Shown: positions 34,379-42,663, counted from the stretch's first letter. The stretch: DNA of 64,000 nucleotides from Heyndrickxia acidicola (GCF_001636425.1 NZ_KV440953.1:1562847-1626846), one strand, 5' to 3'. Made by a program: numbers and translations. The notes: a model not told the origin generated them from the letters alone.

Positions 34379-34787
34379 TTATTCCTCTCCTTACACCACC
34401 TTGTGCTAAATGCTAAAGATATTATCCCGTCCTTTATCAATCACCCGGGAGGTGGCCAGGATTGTAGTAACGGTCGCTGAAAAATCAAGCAGTCCTCGCA
34501 AAGGAATCTCACACTTTGCTCTTCCCGTGGCTATCGTACGCAATACAGCCTAGACTCCAGTTGTTCCCCCGTAAAATCAGCCGGCAACCTTCACAGTCAT
34601 TCGATACACCCGAGTACACCATTGATAAAGGAAAGATGTGTCTCCTACCAGGTATTAACCTGATAAGAAAATCTTACCTGTATTGGAAAAATAAAAATTC
34701 CCCTATTTTATCCCTTAAAATGTCCCTATTTTTGTCGGCTTTTTCTCTGGATTTTGTCGGCTTTTTCTTGAGCAAAAATAAAGACAC
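34379..34787. other. 409-bp non-coding stretch before the late operon
   Basis: No convincing gene. It holds a 17-bp direct repeat TTTTGTCGGCTTTTTCT at about 34729-34745 and 34751-34767, and two related CCCTATTTT motifs nearby (34701 and 34724 region). It lies directly downstream of the ArpU-type regulator gene and upstream of the late genes, so it is the likely site of late-promoter control. Confidence 0.45.
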
Positions 34788-35174
34788 TCAAATAATTCCG
34801 AGTGCCGTGGCAATTTGCAATATGGCTTGTCTTTTATATGAATAGTACTGGTCCTTTGTTAATCCCATTTCTATATATAAGTTAATGTCTTTGACCCGAG
34901 TAGTTGATAAATATTTTTGTTTAATAATTTCTCGTTCAATATCATCAAGGGCATTCTGCAGAGCACGCTCCATTTGCTTCACCTTAAGCTCTTTTTTGCT
35001 TTCTTCAGAATGAAGAGAAGGATATAAAAAGGCGATTCCTGCTTCCTGACGCTCTAATTTATTTTCTAGGGACACCTTTAGTGCCTTATATTGCTTGAGT
35101 TCACGTCCTACAATCCGACGCACCTCTTTTTCATTTACTTCACTAAAAAACGAAAGTTGCTTTACTCCCATCAT
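34788..35174 (-). CDS. ArpU-type phage late-gene regulator (sigma-factor-like)
   Basis: 128 aa from ATG at 35174 with GGGGGATAAA before it. The N-terminus LSFFSEVNEKEVRRIVGREL is followed by helices and a C-terminal region-4-like helix-turn-helix (IYIEMGLTKDQYYSYKRQAI preceded by IIKQKYLSTTRVKD). The ArpU family activates or modulates late genes in Gram-positive phages. Its position just before the late operon fits. Confidence 0.8.
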   Translation of the reverse strand: MMGVKQLSFFSEVNEKEVRRIVGRELKQYKALKVSLENKLERQEAGIAFLYPSLHSEESKKELKVKQMERALQNALDDIEREIIKQKYLSTTRVKDINLYIEMGLTKDQYYSYKRQAILQIATALGII

Positions 35175-35256
35175 TTTATCCCCCATTTCAAAATTAAAAA
35201 GGACACCAAACAAACGCCGTAGCGCTCATTCAGTGTCCTCCAGTTAGCTGGTAGCA

Positions 35257-36309
35257 TCACATTTCATTTATTACTCTAAGAATTTTTTCAGCTGTTTTCC
35301 TATATTCTTGCCCTATTGAAAACTCTTGTAAATACTTTTCTATAGCATTTACATCATTTTTTTCGCCAATTAATAGGTACTCTAAATAAAATAAAGCCAC
35401 TCCCTTTGAGATTGTAATAGCATTTTTTTCTACCCATTTAGCACTAAACGATAAAATTTTGTCTTTCCTGTTAAATAATTCAGATTGGAGTTGCTCTAAA
35501 GTTGTAATATTAAAATACATTAACCGTTTTAAATCACTCTCTACAGCACGATCACTATATTTTACCTCAACGGCATTAAATAATCTTTTAAAATGATAGT
35601 TTATCTCAGAAATTAAACTCGAATTTTCTAGAAACTCTTCTAATGTTACTTTGTCTAGCGGTATGTTAAGATTATCTAATTTTATATTTTCTTTAACTTT
35701 TTCTGAGTATTTTTGGATTTCCTTTTTTATCCTTATAAATTCTATATCAGCTAATTCTAATAAACTGGCAATTCTTGAAAAATTCCTTCTAACATTTTTC
35801 GGTATTGAGATGGCACTTTTATATCCAATGTCGTGTTCGATTTCTGCCCATGCATGCTGTAAAATAGATCGAATTTGCAACTCAAAATTAATATCATTAA
35901 ATCTTGCATATTCCGGTAATGATGCTCGGGGTTCTTTTAACTTTACTATATAGTGTAAAGAAGAATATCCAAAAGTGTCTGGCTTTTTATCCCTTTTGTC
36001 AGTAGAATTTTTTTCATCTAGTAAAAATTCAGTCTTTATTAAATTGGCAATTTTGTCAACATCGTCCTCAAAGTAAGTTATAATCCTTAACCCTAAAGTA
36101 TCAGTAATTTCTTCAAGACCATTATATTTGTCTCCCTTTTCGTCTATCTTTTTCGATAGACTTTCTTTTTGCTTCACTCTAGATTCTATCCCATGAATAG
36201 TTAAGCCTTGTTCTTTTATTAGTGAGTTTATTAATCCCTTTATTTTTTCTTCTAATTCAATAAAGATTATTTTTTTATTATCATAGTCCTTTAGAATTTG
36301 TTCTTTCAA
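35257..36309 (-). CDS. RelA/SpoT-domain protein, candidate toxSAS/CapRel-like toxin or alarmone synthetase
   Basis: 350 aa. The N-terminal ~200 residues form a RelA_SpoT synthetase domain: GIESRVKQKESLSKKI (pyrophosphate-donor binding), DTLGLRIITYFEDD, the G-loop YSSLHYIVKL with its Tyr, and FELQIRSILQHAWAEIEHDIGYK. There is no HD hydrolase domain and no TGS/ACT. A C-terminal helical extension of about 150 residues is unlike ordinary small alarmone synthetases and recalls fused toxin-antitoxin enzymes such as CapRel, though I cannot assign it. The gene is AT-rich and has a TTG start with AGGAGG upstream. Either (p)ppGpp/ppApp synthesis or tRNA pyrophosphorylation is possible. Confidence 0.75.
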   Translation of the reverse strand: MKEQILKDYDNKKIIFIELEEKIKGLINSLIKEQGLTIHGIESRVKQKESLSKKIDEKGDKYNGLEEITDTLGLRIITYFEDDVDKIANLIKTEFLLDEKNSTDKRDKKPDTFGYSSLHYIVKLKEPRASLPEYARFNDINFELQIRSILQHAWAEIEHDIGYKSAISIPKNVRRNFSRIASLLELADIEFIRIKKEIQKYSEKVKENIKLDNLNIPLDKVTLEEFLENSSLISEINYHFKRLFNAVEVKYSDRAVESDLKRLMYFNITTLEQLQSELFNRKDKILSFSAKWVEKNAITISKGVALFYLEYLLIGEKNDVNAIEKYLQEFSIGQEYRKTAEKILRVINEM

Positions 36310-36372
36310 AGCTCTTCCTCCTCATCAAACTTAACCCATAATATTTTTCTCTGAGCATTAGCACAGGTAAAA

Positions 36373-37212
36373 CTAGTAAATCTTTAAAAGTAAATTTGCC
36401 CTATACTTTAACTTTATATAATCATCGTTATCCTCTAAAACGTGAACTCTTCGATGACAATTCGGACAAATCGCTATAACGTTATCTATACGGTCCTTTC
36501 CGCCTTTGGACAAATAATCTATGTGATGTACTTCTAAGAATGGATTATAATCCTTGTTCAAGAAAGGAGCCGGGCGTCTACACAGTTGGCAAACGCCTTT
36601 TGCTACTTTCAAGGCATATTGCTTAACAAATTCACTTCTATAATAATGATTTTGACTGTATACAACGGTGCCTTTTCTATTGTTATTTTCAGCCTGTTTT
36701 TTCACAGTAGAAATAGACATTGTTGCTATTTCTTGCTTTAATTTTTTTATTTTAGCCATAAAAGGTTTTCCATAATAACTTAACCGTTGTTTTTGAATTT
36801 CAAAAAAGTTGGAGTGAACGGTATTCTTCTCATCGTATCTATCAATCCAGCTTTCAGCGAGCTTTATATTAAAAATTTGAGCATCTTTATATGCTTTCTC
36901 AGCCTTTTCCCTATCCTGACTCAACAAGATTAGCTGAATAAAGTAATCAGCTCTTAGGCCTTTGGAATTTTCCTTTAAGTAATCTAAAATCTCAAGACAG
37001 TCATTATAGTCACAAATATAATGAGGTAAGCTTTCATATATTTTAATCCCCATTTTCAGGCCATAATCTTTATACAAAGCTAAAATAGATTTAAATTGTT
37101 GATAATTCTCTACAAAACATAAAGCACCTAGTAAATCTTCTTTTTTCACCTTTACTTTCATTTGTTGCAAATGGATTAAAAACATTATTAAATCGTTAAT
37201 CCAATCATCCAC
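36373..37212 (-). CDS. HNH endonuclease with long helical N-terminal domain
   Basis: 279 aa. The C-terminal HNH domain (about residues 205-265) has CQLCRRPAPF, LEVHHIDYLSKGG and NVIAICPNCHRRVH, with two CxxC pairs that bind zinc and the His catalytic residue. The N-terminal ~190 residues are helical, Leu/Lys-rich and unassigned. GTG start overlaps the stop codon of the small gene before it. It could be a packaging-related nuclease, but its distance from terminase and AT-rich character also allow a defence or homing role. Confidence 0.75.
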   Translation of the reverse strand: MDDWINDLIMFLIHLQQMKVKVKKEDLLGALCFVENYQQFKSILALYKDYGLKMGIKIYESLPHYICDYNDCLEILDYLKENSKGLRADYFIQLILLSQDREKAEKAYKDAQIFNIKLAESWIDRYDEKNTVHSNFFEIQKQRLSYYGKPFMAKIKKLKQEIATMSISTVKKQAENNNRKGTVVYSQNHYYRSEFVKQYALKVAKGVCQLCRRPAPFLNKDYNPFLEVHHIDYLSKGGKDRIDNVIAICPNCHRRVHVLEDNDDYIKLKYRANLLLKIY

Positions 37213-37412
37213 TAGAACTCTTCCCCTTCATCAAATTTAACCCGCTTAATCTTCCCTTGATGAGTAACTATCTTTGTTTCCCCATGTTCAGGTAGCAGAG
37301 TAAGTCTAGCCTTACCATCACAAACAACAATGGCAAAACTACCTTTTTGTTCCATTATATCAATTTCTAGTCTCATAGTACTAGGATTAATGTCTATATC
37401 TTTTAGTCTCAT
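37212..37412 (-). CDS. Small phage protein (DUF3954-like)
   Basis: 66 aa. EIDIMEQKGSFAIVVCDGKARLTLLPEHGETKIVTHQGKIKRVKFDEGEEF fits the small DUF3954 family of Bacillus phages. One operon with the HNH gene (overlap of 3 bases). Confidence 0.6.
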   Translation of the reverse strand: MRLKDIDINPSTMRLEIDIMEQKGSFAIVVCDGKARLTLLPEHGETKIVTHQGKIKRVKFDEGEEF

Positions 37413-37612
37413 GCAGATTCCCCCTATGGTATAATTAAGTTGGCGAAGTCAGGAGGAATCCTGGCTTTTTTTGTAGAATGATTTTATTATTTCTCTATTT
37501 TGATCCAAGTAAATTCGACAACTTAATGAATATTTCCCGATTATAATGTATTTATCGTTAAAAATAGTTATAATGTATATTTCAACAAATTTGTAATTGG
37601 GAGTAATTTGTA

Positions 37613-37798
37613 ATGACTACTTGGTTAGAGACTATTAATTTAAGAAATCAAATTTCGCAATTAAGAAGTGAAATGATAATGGTTGGACAAAAGAAAGGTC
37701 TAAGCCATCCTGAAACAATAGAATGTAGTCAAGAATTAGATAAATTAATAATTAAATTTGAGCGACTAATATTGAATAAAGGGTTAGAAGCATCTTAA
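37613..37798 (+). CDS. Spo0E-like sporulation-regulatory aspartyl phosphatase
   Basis: 61 aa. Spo0E-family proteins dephosphorylate Spo0A~P and delay sporulation. It has the two-helix hairpin with the signature SQELDKLI in helix 2 and LRSEMIMVGQKKGLSHPETI before it. GGGAG precedes the ATG, and AGAAGC-loop-GCTTCT followed by T7 terminates it. It is on the plus strand against the early lytic genes, so it is probably expressed in the lysogen. A broken copy lies 420 bases downstream. Confidence 0.85.
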   Translation: MTTWLETINLRNQISQLRSEMIMVGQKKGLSHPETIECSQELDKLIIKFERLILNKGLEAS

Positions 37799-37815
37799 GA
37801 GGCTTCTTTTTTTCT
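37786..37815 (+). terminator. Terminator of the Spo0E-like gene
   Basis: AGAAGC-(ATCTTAAGAG)-GCTTCT then TTTTTTTC, overlapping the last codons. Confidence 0.8.
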
Positions 37816-37851
37816 TTAAATCCCAGTATTTTTATAGGTTTAATTTTATGC

Positions 37852-37857
37852 TATACT
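37852..37857 (+). promoter_or_regulatory. Extended -10 promoter of the 47-aa gene
   Basis: TATACT preceded by TGC, an extended -10 (TGNTATACT), 41 bases before the start codon. No good -35 is present, as is common for extended -10 promoters. Confidence 0.55.
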
Positions 37858-37897
37858 AGGACTGCTAGTATACATAATCAATCAAGAGGAGAAAGTA

Positions 37898-38041
37898 ATG
37901 TTAACAGAGAGAGTTATATACAAAGGGAAAGAATACATAGTACTTAAGAAATATGAATCCGGCTATTGTGAAATTAAAGAACTTGAGGATAACCATAAGA
38001 TTGAGCTAGTTCACATCTCTGAGTTGACTTTCATAGACTGA
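37898..38041 (+). CDS. Small hypothetical protein between the two Spo0E-like genes
   Basis: 47 aa, starting MLTERVIYKGKEYIVLKKYE. An AGAGGAG ribosome-binding site precedes the ATG, an extended -10 lies upstream, and a terminator follows, so it is very likely real. Predicted as a small beta-barrel-like fold with no known family. Co-oriented with the Spo0E-like gene. Confidence 0.7.
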   Translation: MLTERVIYKGKEYIVLKKYESGYCEIKELEDNHKIELVHISELTFID

Positions 38042-38072
38042 GATTTAACTATATTTCCAACCCAAAACTTCG

Positions 38073-38096
38073 GAGTGCCCTGGGCACTTCTTTTTT
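38073..38096 (+). terminator. Terminator of the 47-aa gene
   Basis: AGTGCCC-T-GGGCACT followed by TCTTTTTTC. Confidence 0.8.
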
Positions 38097-38219
38097 CATG
38101 CTATGTATTCCTCCAAACAAAACTATTATTGTTTCTACTCAATTTTTACATTAGCTTCACCTTCTCTTAATAAATTCATGTGAAAATAAAGTCCTAATAA
38201 CATCTTAGGGGCTTTTTAC

Positions 38220-38387
38220 ATGACAACATTATTTGAAACCATCAAACTAAAAAATCAAATTTTCCACTTGAAACAAAAAATAATAAATGCTGAAAAACAG
38301 AAAGGGTAGGCTCACCCAAAAACAATTAAATATAGTAAACAATTAGATAAGCTGATTAGCAAATTTCATTCTATAACATTAAATTAA
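38220..38387 (+). pseudogene. Spo0E-like gene interrupted by an in-frame TAG
   Basis: The frame reads MTTLFETIKLKNQIFHLKQK ... KG, stop, AHPKTIKYSKQLDKLISKFH ... N, stop. It aligns end to end with the intact Spo0E-like protein at 37613-37798 (MTTWLETINLRNQISQLRSE...). The TAG at 38307 replaces the residue before the conserved HPxTI-x-x-S-x-x-LD helix. It keeps a weak AGGGG ribosome-binding site and a terminator-like AGAAG/CTTCT hairpin at 38392-38416. The second half is well conserved, so the break is probably recent. Confidence 0.85.
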
Positions 38388-38525
38388 TGATAAGAAGCGT
38401 CCTAGAATACTTCTTTTTTAATGTACTTCCTTCGCATAATGGACGAATTACGACACTATTTTTCTCGCCCCCTTTATTGCACAGTTTGTCTCAAAACTGC
38501 AATGATTTATTGTTTGTAACCATGT

Positions 38526-38750
38526 TTAATTTTCTAAACTACGCCAAATCCTGCGAAGATGCATGTCAATAAAACTGTCGGATGCTCCATAAATTTTCAT
38601 AGCTGACGCTAGGTCTCCATGATATAAACGTTCAAAAAACTCATCCATTGTGTTCTTTTCTCTAATCATTATTTGCTTTTTTAAATAGAGTGTATTTACT
38701 TTCTTTGTAGCCAAATTAAATTGCATAAGATTAATTTGTTGAAAGGCCAT
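38526..38750 (-). CDS. Small hypothetical phage protein
   Basis: 74 aa. GGAG five bases upstream of the ATG. Ends MKIYGASDSFIDMHLRRIWRSLEN, helical and amphipathic. No family recognised. It may be the last gene of the early lytic operon. Confidence 0.5.
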   Translation of the reverse strand: MAFQQINLMQFNLATKKVNTLYLKKQIMIREKNTMDEFFERLYHGDLASAMKIYGASDSFIDMHLRRIWRSLEN

Positions 38751-38854
38751 GTGATCTCCAAGATTTACGACTTTCTGTTATTATTGGCTTTAAAAGTTAC
38801 TTCTATAATTGTTTTATATTCATTTTTTCCTGAGCCTATTTATAACTTCTTGAA

Positions 38855-39103
38855 TCATTTCCCAGAGTGTGATTTTTTCCACTGGACAATTTCCTCCTCC
38901 AGCTCTTCAATGCGCTTATTCTGCCGATAAATGGTCTTGGCTGATTTAAGGGCTTCCTCCTGAAAATCCAGCAGCTCTTCAATCGTTTTAACCATCCAGT
39001 CGAAGTCATCTCTATAGATCGTCATGGTTTCCAACCGAGGCATTGTGAGAGGCTTGTCCAAGCAAGCCTCCATATAGTCAATCCGTGTCTTTACTTCACT
39101 CAT
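38855..39103 (-). CDS. Small coiled-coil hypothetical phage protein
   Basis: 82 aa. The C-terminal half is a strong coiled coil (YRQNKRIEELEEEIVQWKKS). It follows the DUF1064 gene with 22 bases spacing and has an AGGAGG-like site upstream. Function unknown. Confidence 0.6.
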   Translation of the reverse strand: MSEVKTRIDYMEACLDKPLTMPRLETMTIYRDDFDWMVKTIEELLDFQEEALKSAKTIYRQNKRIEELEEEIVQWKKSHSGK

Positions 39104-39125
39104 TTCAAGCCTCCTTTTTTCTTCT

Positions 39126-39563
39126 TTAGCTTTTCAACTTGTCCAATTCAATAAAACCGAATGTCTCGTCATATGCCAGGACCGAAAGAGTGTCCAAATA
39201 CTTAGCCTCGAATAGCTTCCTTTTTAAAGCAAACTCTTTCGTTCCCACGCCTTTTATATCAATAACTTCTATGGTTCCATCTAACTTATGAACCTCGAAG
39301 TCTGCTACATATTCAATCTTCCGATATTTCTTACCGTTCTTGACGAAGCCTTCTTGAAGTATGTATCTAGGTTGTAGTTTGAAGCTCTTTATCTCTTTAG
39401 CCTGCTCTAACCATTTAAGCTGTTCATAGTATTTAGCTTCTGCTTTGGAATCGAAGGTAATTCCATCAACAACGGTCTTCTTATTTCCGTACTTATGTCT
39501 TTTTTTTGTTACCGTTTTACGGTATTCTTTAGCTGGTATTCGTTGCAAAAAATCACACCTCAT
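39126..39563 (-). CDS. DUF1064 nuclease-like protein
   Basis: 145 aa. KYGNKKTVVDGITFDSKAEAKYYEQLKWL, LQPRYILQEGF, YVADFEVHKLDGTIEVIDIKGVGT is the DUF1064 pattern: a PD-(D/E)XK-like core with D-x(n)-D/E-V-K spacing (ADFEV ... VIDIKG). Common in early regions of Firmicute phages, where it may act as a resolvase-type enzyme. Overlaps the upstream 55-aa gene by 11 bases. Confidence 0.75.
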   Translation of the reverse strand: MRCDFLQRIPAKEYRKTVTKKRHKYGNKKTVVDGITFDSKAEAKYYEQLKWLEQAKEIKSFKLQPRYILQEGFVKNGKKYRKIEYVADFEVHKLDGTIEVIDIKGVGTKEFALKRKLFEAKYLDTLSVLAYDETFGFIELDKLKS

Positions 39564-39720
39564 TTTGTATCCTATGAAGGCTTAAAAGATACCTAAGTGT
39601 TCGGTATTCTAGTTCATAGATAGATTGTTTTTGATGTTCTTTGATGTCGGCATTCTCTAGCTGCTGGATAATAAATTTGCGCTTCATATCCTGCTGAACG
39701 GCTTTATAAAGAATTGCCAT
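39553..39720 (-). CDS. Small hypothetical phage protein
   Basis: 55 aa, starting MAILYKAVQQDMKRKFIIQQ and ending LLSLHRIQNEV. Charged and helical. It is tightly packed between the replication gene (12 bases) and DUF1064 gene (overlap), which supports translation. Confidence 0.6.
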   Translation of the reverse strand: MAILYKAVQQDMKRKFIIQQLENADIKEHQKQSIYELEYRTLRYLLSLHRIQNEV

Positions 39721-39732
39721 ACACTACTCCTT

Positions 39733-40611
39733 TCACGATCCTGATTTTTGGAACTGCTTTTGCATTTTTTCTAATCGCGCCCGTTTCTCTTCATAAGTTT
39801 CATTGGGGTTAATGCCTGGCAATGGGACCACTTGAGCTTGTTGGGGCTCCTGGTACCAATCAGGGAGTTTTTCTTGGCGGACAACTCCCCGACGATTAGA
39901 AAAGCTCTTTTTAGACTGTTCATAGGCCTTATTCTCTTCCTCAACATCTTGAACTGTCTTAATGCCTTTAGAGACCCAGTTGTTAAGAATTGATCGGGCA
40001 TAAGAGTATTTAGCCCCTGCTTCTGCAGCTTTCTTGAAAGCAATACATACAGCCTCTTCTTCAATGCCTTCCTGGTCTATAAAATAATTAATCTCTTGAA
40101 TTTGAATAGGACTTGGCTGGCCTTTAAAACAAAGCATGTATGAATCAAAATAATTCACCCGGTCAGCAGCAGTTGTATTAGTTTCGTTTCTTTTAGTTTT
40201 GTTTAGTTTATTAATGTTCCGGGTACTTGTCGTGCTACTTGTCTGGGCACTTATCGGGGTACTCGTCGGGGTTCTTGTCGGTTTTTCAGACAAGTTGTTT
40301 TCGCTTATCTGGTTACTTGTCGGTTTTTCAGACGAGTCAAACGATATTATTCGAAAGGTTGCCGCCCTAGTCCCTCTCTCTTTAAAGTCGATCCTTCCTT
40401 TTTGTTTAAGAACATTCCGGGCATTATAGTAGGCGTCTTTCTTCAAGCCTGTTTTGATTTCTATTACTGATTTAGCTACTGCAAATTCAGGGATCCATCC
40501 AGCCTTATTATTTATGTTCATTAGCGCATGCCATAAATTAATTGCTGATGGGGGAAGAGAATTTGTTTCGAGCCAATCATAGAAAGCATTTAATTCTTTG
40601 ATGTAATTCAC
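39733..40611 (-). CDS. DnaD-type phage replication initiation protein
   Basis: 292 aa. The N-terminal winged-helix part (ALMNINNKAGWIPEFAVAKSVIEIKTGLKKDAYYNARNVLKQKGRI) is followed by a Thr/Ser-rich linker with repeated PT motifs (TRTPTSTPISAQTSSTTSTR). The C-terminal DnaD_2 domain is PIQIQEINYFIDQEGIEEEAVCIAFKKAAEAGAKYSYARSILNNW. It probably opens the phage origin and loads the host helicase. GTG start follows AAGGAGG. Confidence 0.82.
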   Translation of the reverse strand: MNYIKELNAFYDWLETNSLPPSAINLWHALMNINNKAGWIPEFAVAKSVIEIKTGLKKDAYYNARNVLKQKGRIDFKERGTRAATFRIISFDSSEKPTSNQISENNLSEKPTRTPTSTPISAQTSSTTSTRNINKLNKTKRNETNTTAADRVNYFDSYMLCFKGQPSPIQIQEINYFIDQEGIEEEAVCIAFKKAAEAGAKYSYARSILNNWVSKGIKTVQDVEEENKAYEQSKKSFSNRRGVVRQEKLPDWYQEPQQAQVVPLPGINPNETYEEKRARLEKMQKQFQKSGS

Positions 40612-40613
40612 CC

Positions 40614-40790
40614 TTATACCCTCCTTTCACAAACTGCAAATTTACCTTTTACGCTTTTCACAACATAATCTGGATATCTCTGCATATATTGTAGTACGAG
40701 CTTTTTGAAATGTTCCTTCGTTTTTGCCTCCTCCCAGATCCAGTTAGGGAGGAGGACTTTATGAGGTACTTGATTGAAATTGAGCATCAT
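40614..40790 (-). CDS. Small hypothetical phage protein between recT and dnaD-like genes
   Basis: 58 aa, starting MMLNFNQVPHKVLLPNWIWE. The ATG overlaps the recT stop (ATGA) and its own 3' end carries the ribosome-binding site of the replication gene. This tight coupling supports a real gene. Function unknown. Confidence 0.65.
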   Translation of the reverse strand: MMLNFNQVPHKVLLPNWIWEEAKTKEHFKKLVLQYMQRYPDYVVKSVKGKFAVCERRV

Positions 40791-41644
40791 TCAAAAACAA
40801 TCTCATCTTGTTCAAGAACTGCCTCTTTCTTTTCTTCTTGCACACCTTCGAATGGATAATCAATGATATTAGATTCATTTGATTCCTCAGTAATATCCTT
40901 GATTTCTGGTTCCTTCTCGTCCTCAGTAACTGCAGTTTGCATTTCCACTGAGAGGATTCCCCATTTACCTAGCATGTTGCGAAGTACTGTTTTCATGGCC
41001 ATCGCATCATAATCGGATTTCCACACGTTATTTAAGGATTTTTTGTCTTTTGCCTTGTTATGTTTAATGCGATGAGCCTCAACTTCATCACGTGTCCAGT
41101 AGACTGTCTTTTCGAAGCCATTGATTAGCTTAAAATATCCGCAATAACCAATAACCTTCTCACTTGTAGCAGCTTCCAAATTAAGCTCTACCTCTTCTGT
41201 AAGCCGGTTCCACTTAACCAGTTCCCCCTCATGTACCGGGATCACGTTTATTCCCTTATACTGGCCTGTCCTTAAGGCGAGCTGAATGTATCCCTTATAT
41301 CCAAGTTGGAACTGGGCTGCTTTATGCCCTTTTTTGCTGTCATAGAATGGAACTATCCAGGCATACCCAAGATTCTTATCAATAGGTAAATCTAAAGATG
41401 CAGCTACCATTGCGGAAGATACAATACTCATTGGTTCAGCTGCTTGAATGTTAGGATCACCGTTATAAAGGTTTAAGACAGAAGCCATAAATTGTGGTGC
41501 TTTCTTAGATAAGACCTGTTCAAATTTCTTTTGCATGGTTGGAGTATTTAAAAGGGATTTAAGTCCAAGGTTTTGAGCAGCTACTTGCCTTGTTCCCTCT
41601 TGCTTGTTTGATAATTGGTTTTTCAACCCTTCATTGGTAGCCAT
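40787..41644 (-). CDS. recT: RecT-family single-strand annealing protein (YqaK-like)
   Basis: 285 aa. NPNIQAAEPMSIVSSAMVAASLDLPIDKNLGYAWIVPFY, AAQFQLGYKGYIQLALRTGQYK and AMAMKTVLRNML are the RecT signature. It anneals ssDNA produced by the YqaJ exonuclease. The C-terminus is acidic (EEKKEAVLEQDEIVFE), probably for SSB-like interactions. Shares one base with yqaJ. Confidence 0.93.
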   Translation of the reverse strand: MATNEGLKNQLSNKQEGTRQVAAQNLGLKSLLNTPTMQKKFEQVLSKKAPQFMASVLNLYNGDPNIQAAEPMSIVSSAMVAASLDLPIDKNLGYAWIVPFYDSKKGHKAAQFQLGYKGYIQLALRTGQYKGINVIPVHEGELVKWNRLTEEVELNLEAATSEKVIGYCGYFKLINGFEKTVYWTRDEVEAHRIKHNKAKDKKSLNNVWKSDYDAMAMKTVLRNMLGKWGILSVEMQTAVTEDEKEPEIKDITEESNESNIIDYPFEGVQEEKKEAVLEQDEIVFE

Positions 41645-42588
41645 TAATTTTCAAACTCCTTTACTGCGAATTTTCGGAAGCAAGATTCTTTTAAAACTTC
41701 CTTATAGATATCAGGAAACTTTTCTTTTAAAGCTTTCGTATCAACACTTGTGCGTGATTGATTCTTCCAGGTAACTAAAAAACTATCAGTTAATCCCGAT
41801 TCAGCATCCTTAAGCTCGGCTTTTATTTTGTTTTCAATTTCTGTCTTTGCTATTTTAATAAGCTTTTCATCCGTTTTAATTTTTTCGTAGTTTGAAAGAT
41901 ATACTTTGAAATCAGCAGGTAAGATAATTTCCTTATCTTTCTCAGCTCGATCATATTTCTCTTTCAGATAATGTTCCGCTGCACTGGATCCATCTAATTC
42001 CGGTGGATGCCCTTGAATAACGTGATATTCCCAGAAATGCTTTTCGGCATTAAAGATAATCTGAATAAGCTCTTCATCACGTTCAATTTCCTTCCATACA
42101 AAATGATTACCACCAATTAAAACTGCGATATAACCTTTTTGTTTGCCGGTTACTCCAAGATAATGTTGGACCTGAACTAAATAGGCGTCTGGTACTTCAT
42201 CATCCTCCCATTCTTTTGCTATGTAAGCACTGGCTGTCTTACACTCAAGGATTGCCGACTCCCCTACGACTATCCGATCTAGATTTGCTGTAATAAAAGG
42301 GTACTCAGCGTGACTATACATAAAATTGCTACGACGAACCTTTTTTTCAGTTCTCTTCTCAAATTCTTTAGCTACGACATTTTCCATTTCATTTCCCCAG
42401 TAGATCGCTTCATTATCAAGTTCTTGAGGGGTAACTTGCCCTGTCTTTTCAAGCCAAAGCTCAAAAGTTGTTCGATATTTGTTCAGACCAAGGATAATAC
42501 CAGCATCACTTCCGCCGATACCCTTAGTTCTTTCTTCCAACCATTGAGTGCGTGTCATTTCTCTAGTGGAAATAGCATTCATAGCCAT
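41644..42588 (-). CDS. yqaJ: YqaJ-type viral exonuclease
   Basis: 314 aa. TKGIGGSDAGIILGLNKY, YWGNEMENVVAKEFE, ITANLDRIVV and the PD-(D/E)XK core AILECKTAS followed by QVQHYLGVTG. It degrades dsDNA 5' to 3' for RecT-mediated recombination. An AGGAGG site precedes the ATG. Confidence 0.92.
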   Translation of the reverse strand: MAMNAISTREMTRTQWLEERTKGIGGSDAGIILGLNKYRTTFELWLEKTGQVTPQELDNEAIYWGNEMENVVAKEFEKRTEKKVRRSNFMYSHAEYPFITANLDRIVVGESAILECKTASAYIAKEWEDDEVPDAYLVQVQHYLGVTGKQKGYIAVLIGGNHFVWKEIERDEELIQIIFNAEKHFWEYHVIQGHPPELDGSSAAEHYLKEKYDRAEKDKEIILPADFKVYLSNYEKIKTDEKLIKIAKTEIENKIKAELKDAESGLTDSFLVTWKNQSRTSVDTKALKEKFPDIYKEVLKESCFRKFAVKEFEN

Positions 42589-42663
42589 GTATCAGGCCCT
42601 CCTATTGATTCAGTTTTCAAGGTACGATAAGATATAAGAAATTGTATCTAGATGTGCTTCACT

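Noticed and set aside
34500-34615. 37-codon minus-strand frame with a CxxC pair (MVYSGVSNDCEGC...)
   Set aside because: The nearest ribosome-binding-like site is more than 20 bases away; kept as non-coding, though a decayed gene is possible.
34516-34845. 109-codon plus-strand frame
   Set aside because: It crosses the non-coding late control region and the 3' end of the ArpU-like gene, without a ribosome-binding site.
42310-42630. 106-codon plus-strand frame within yqaJ
   Set aside because: Fully antisense to the well-identified exonuclease gene.
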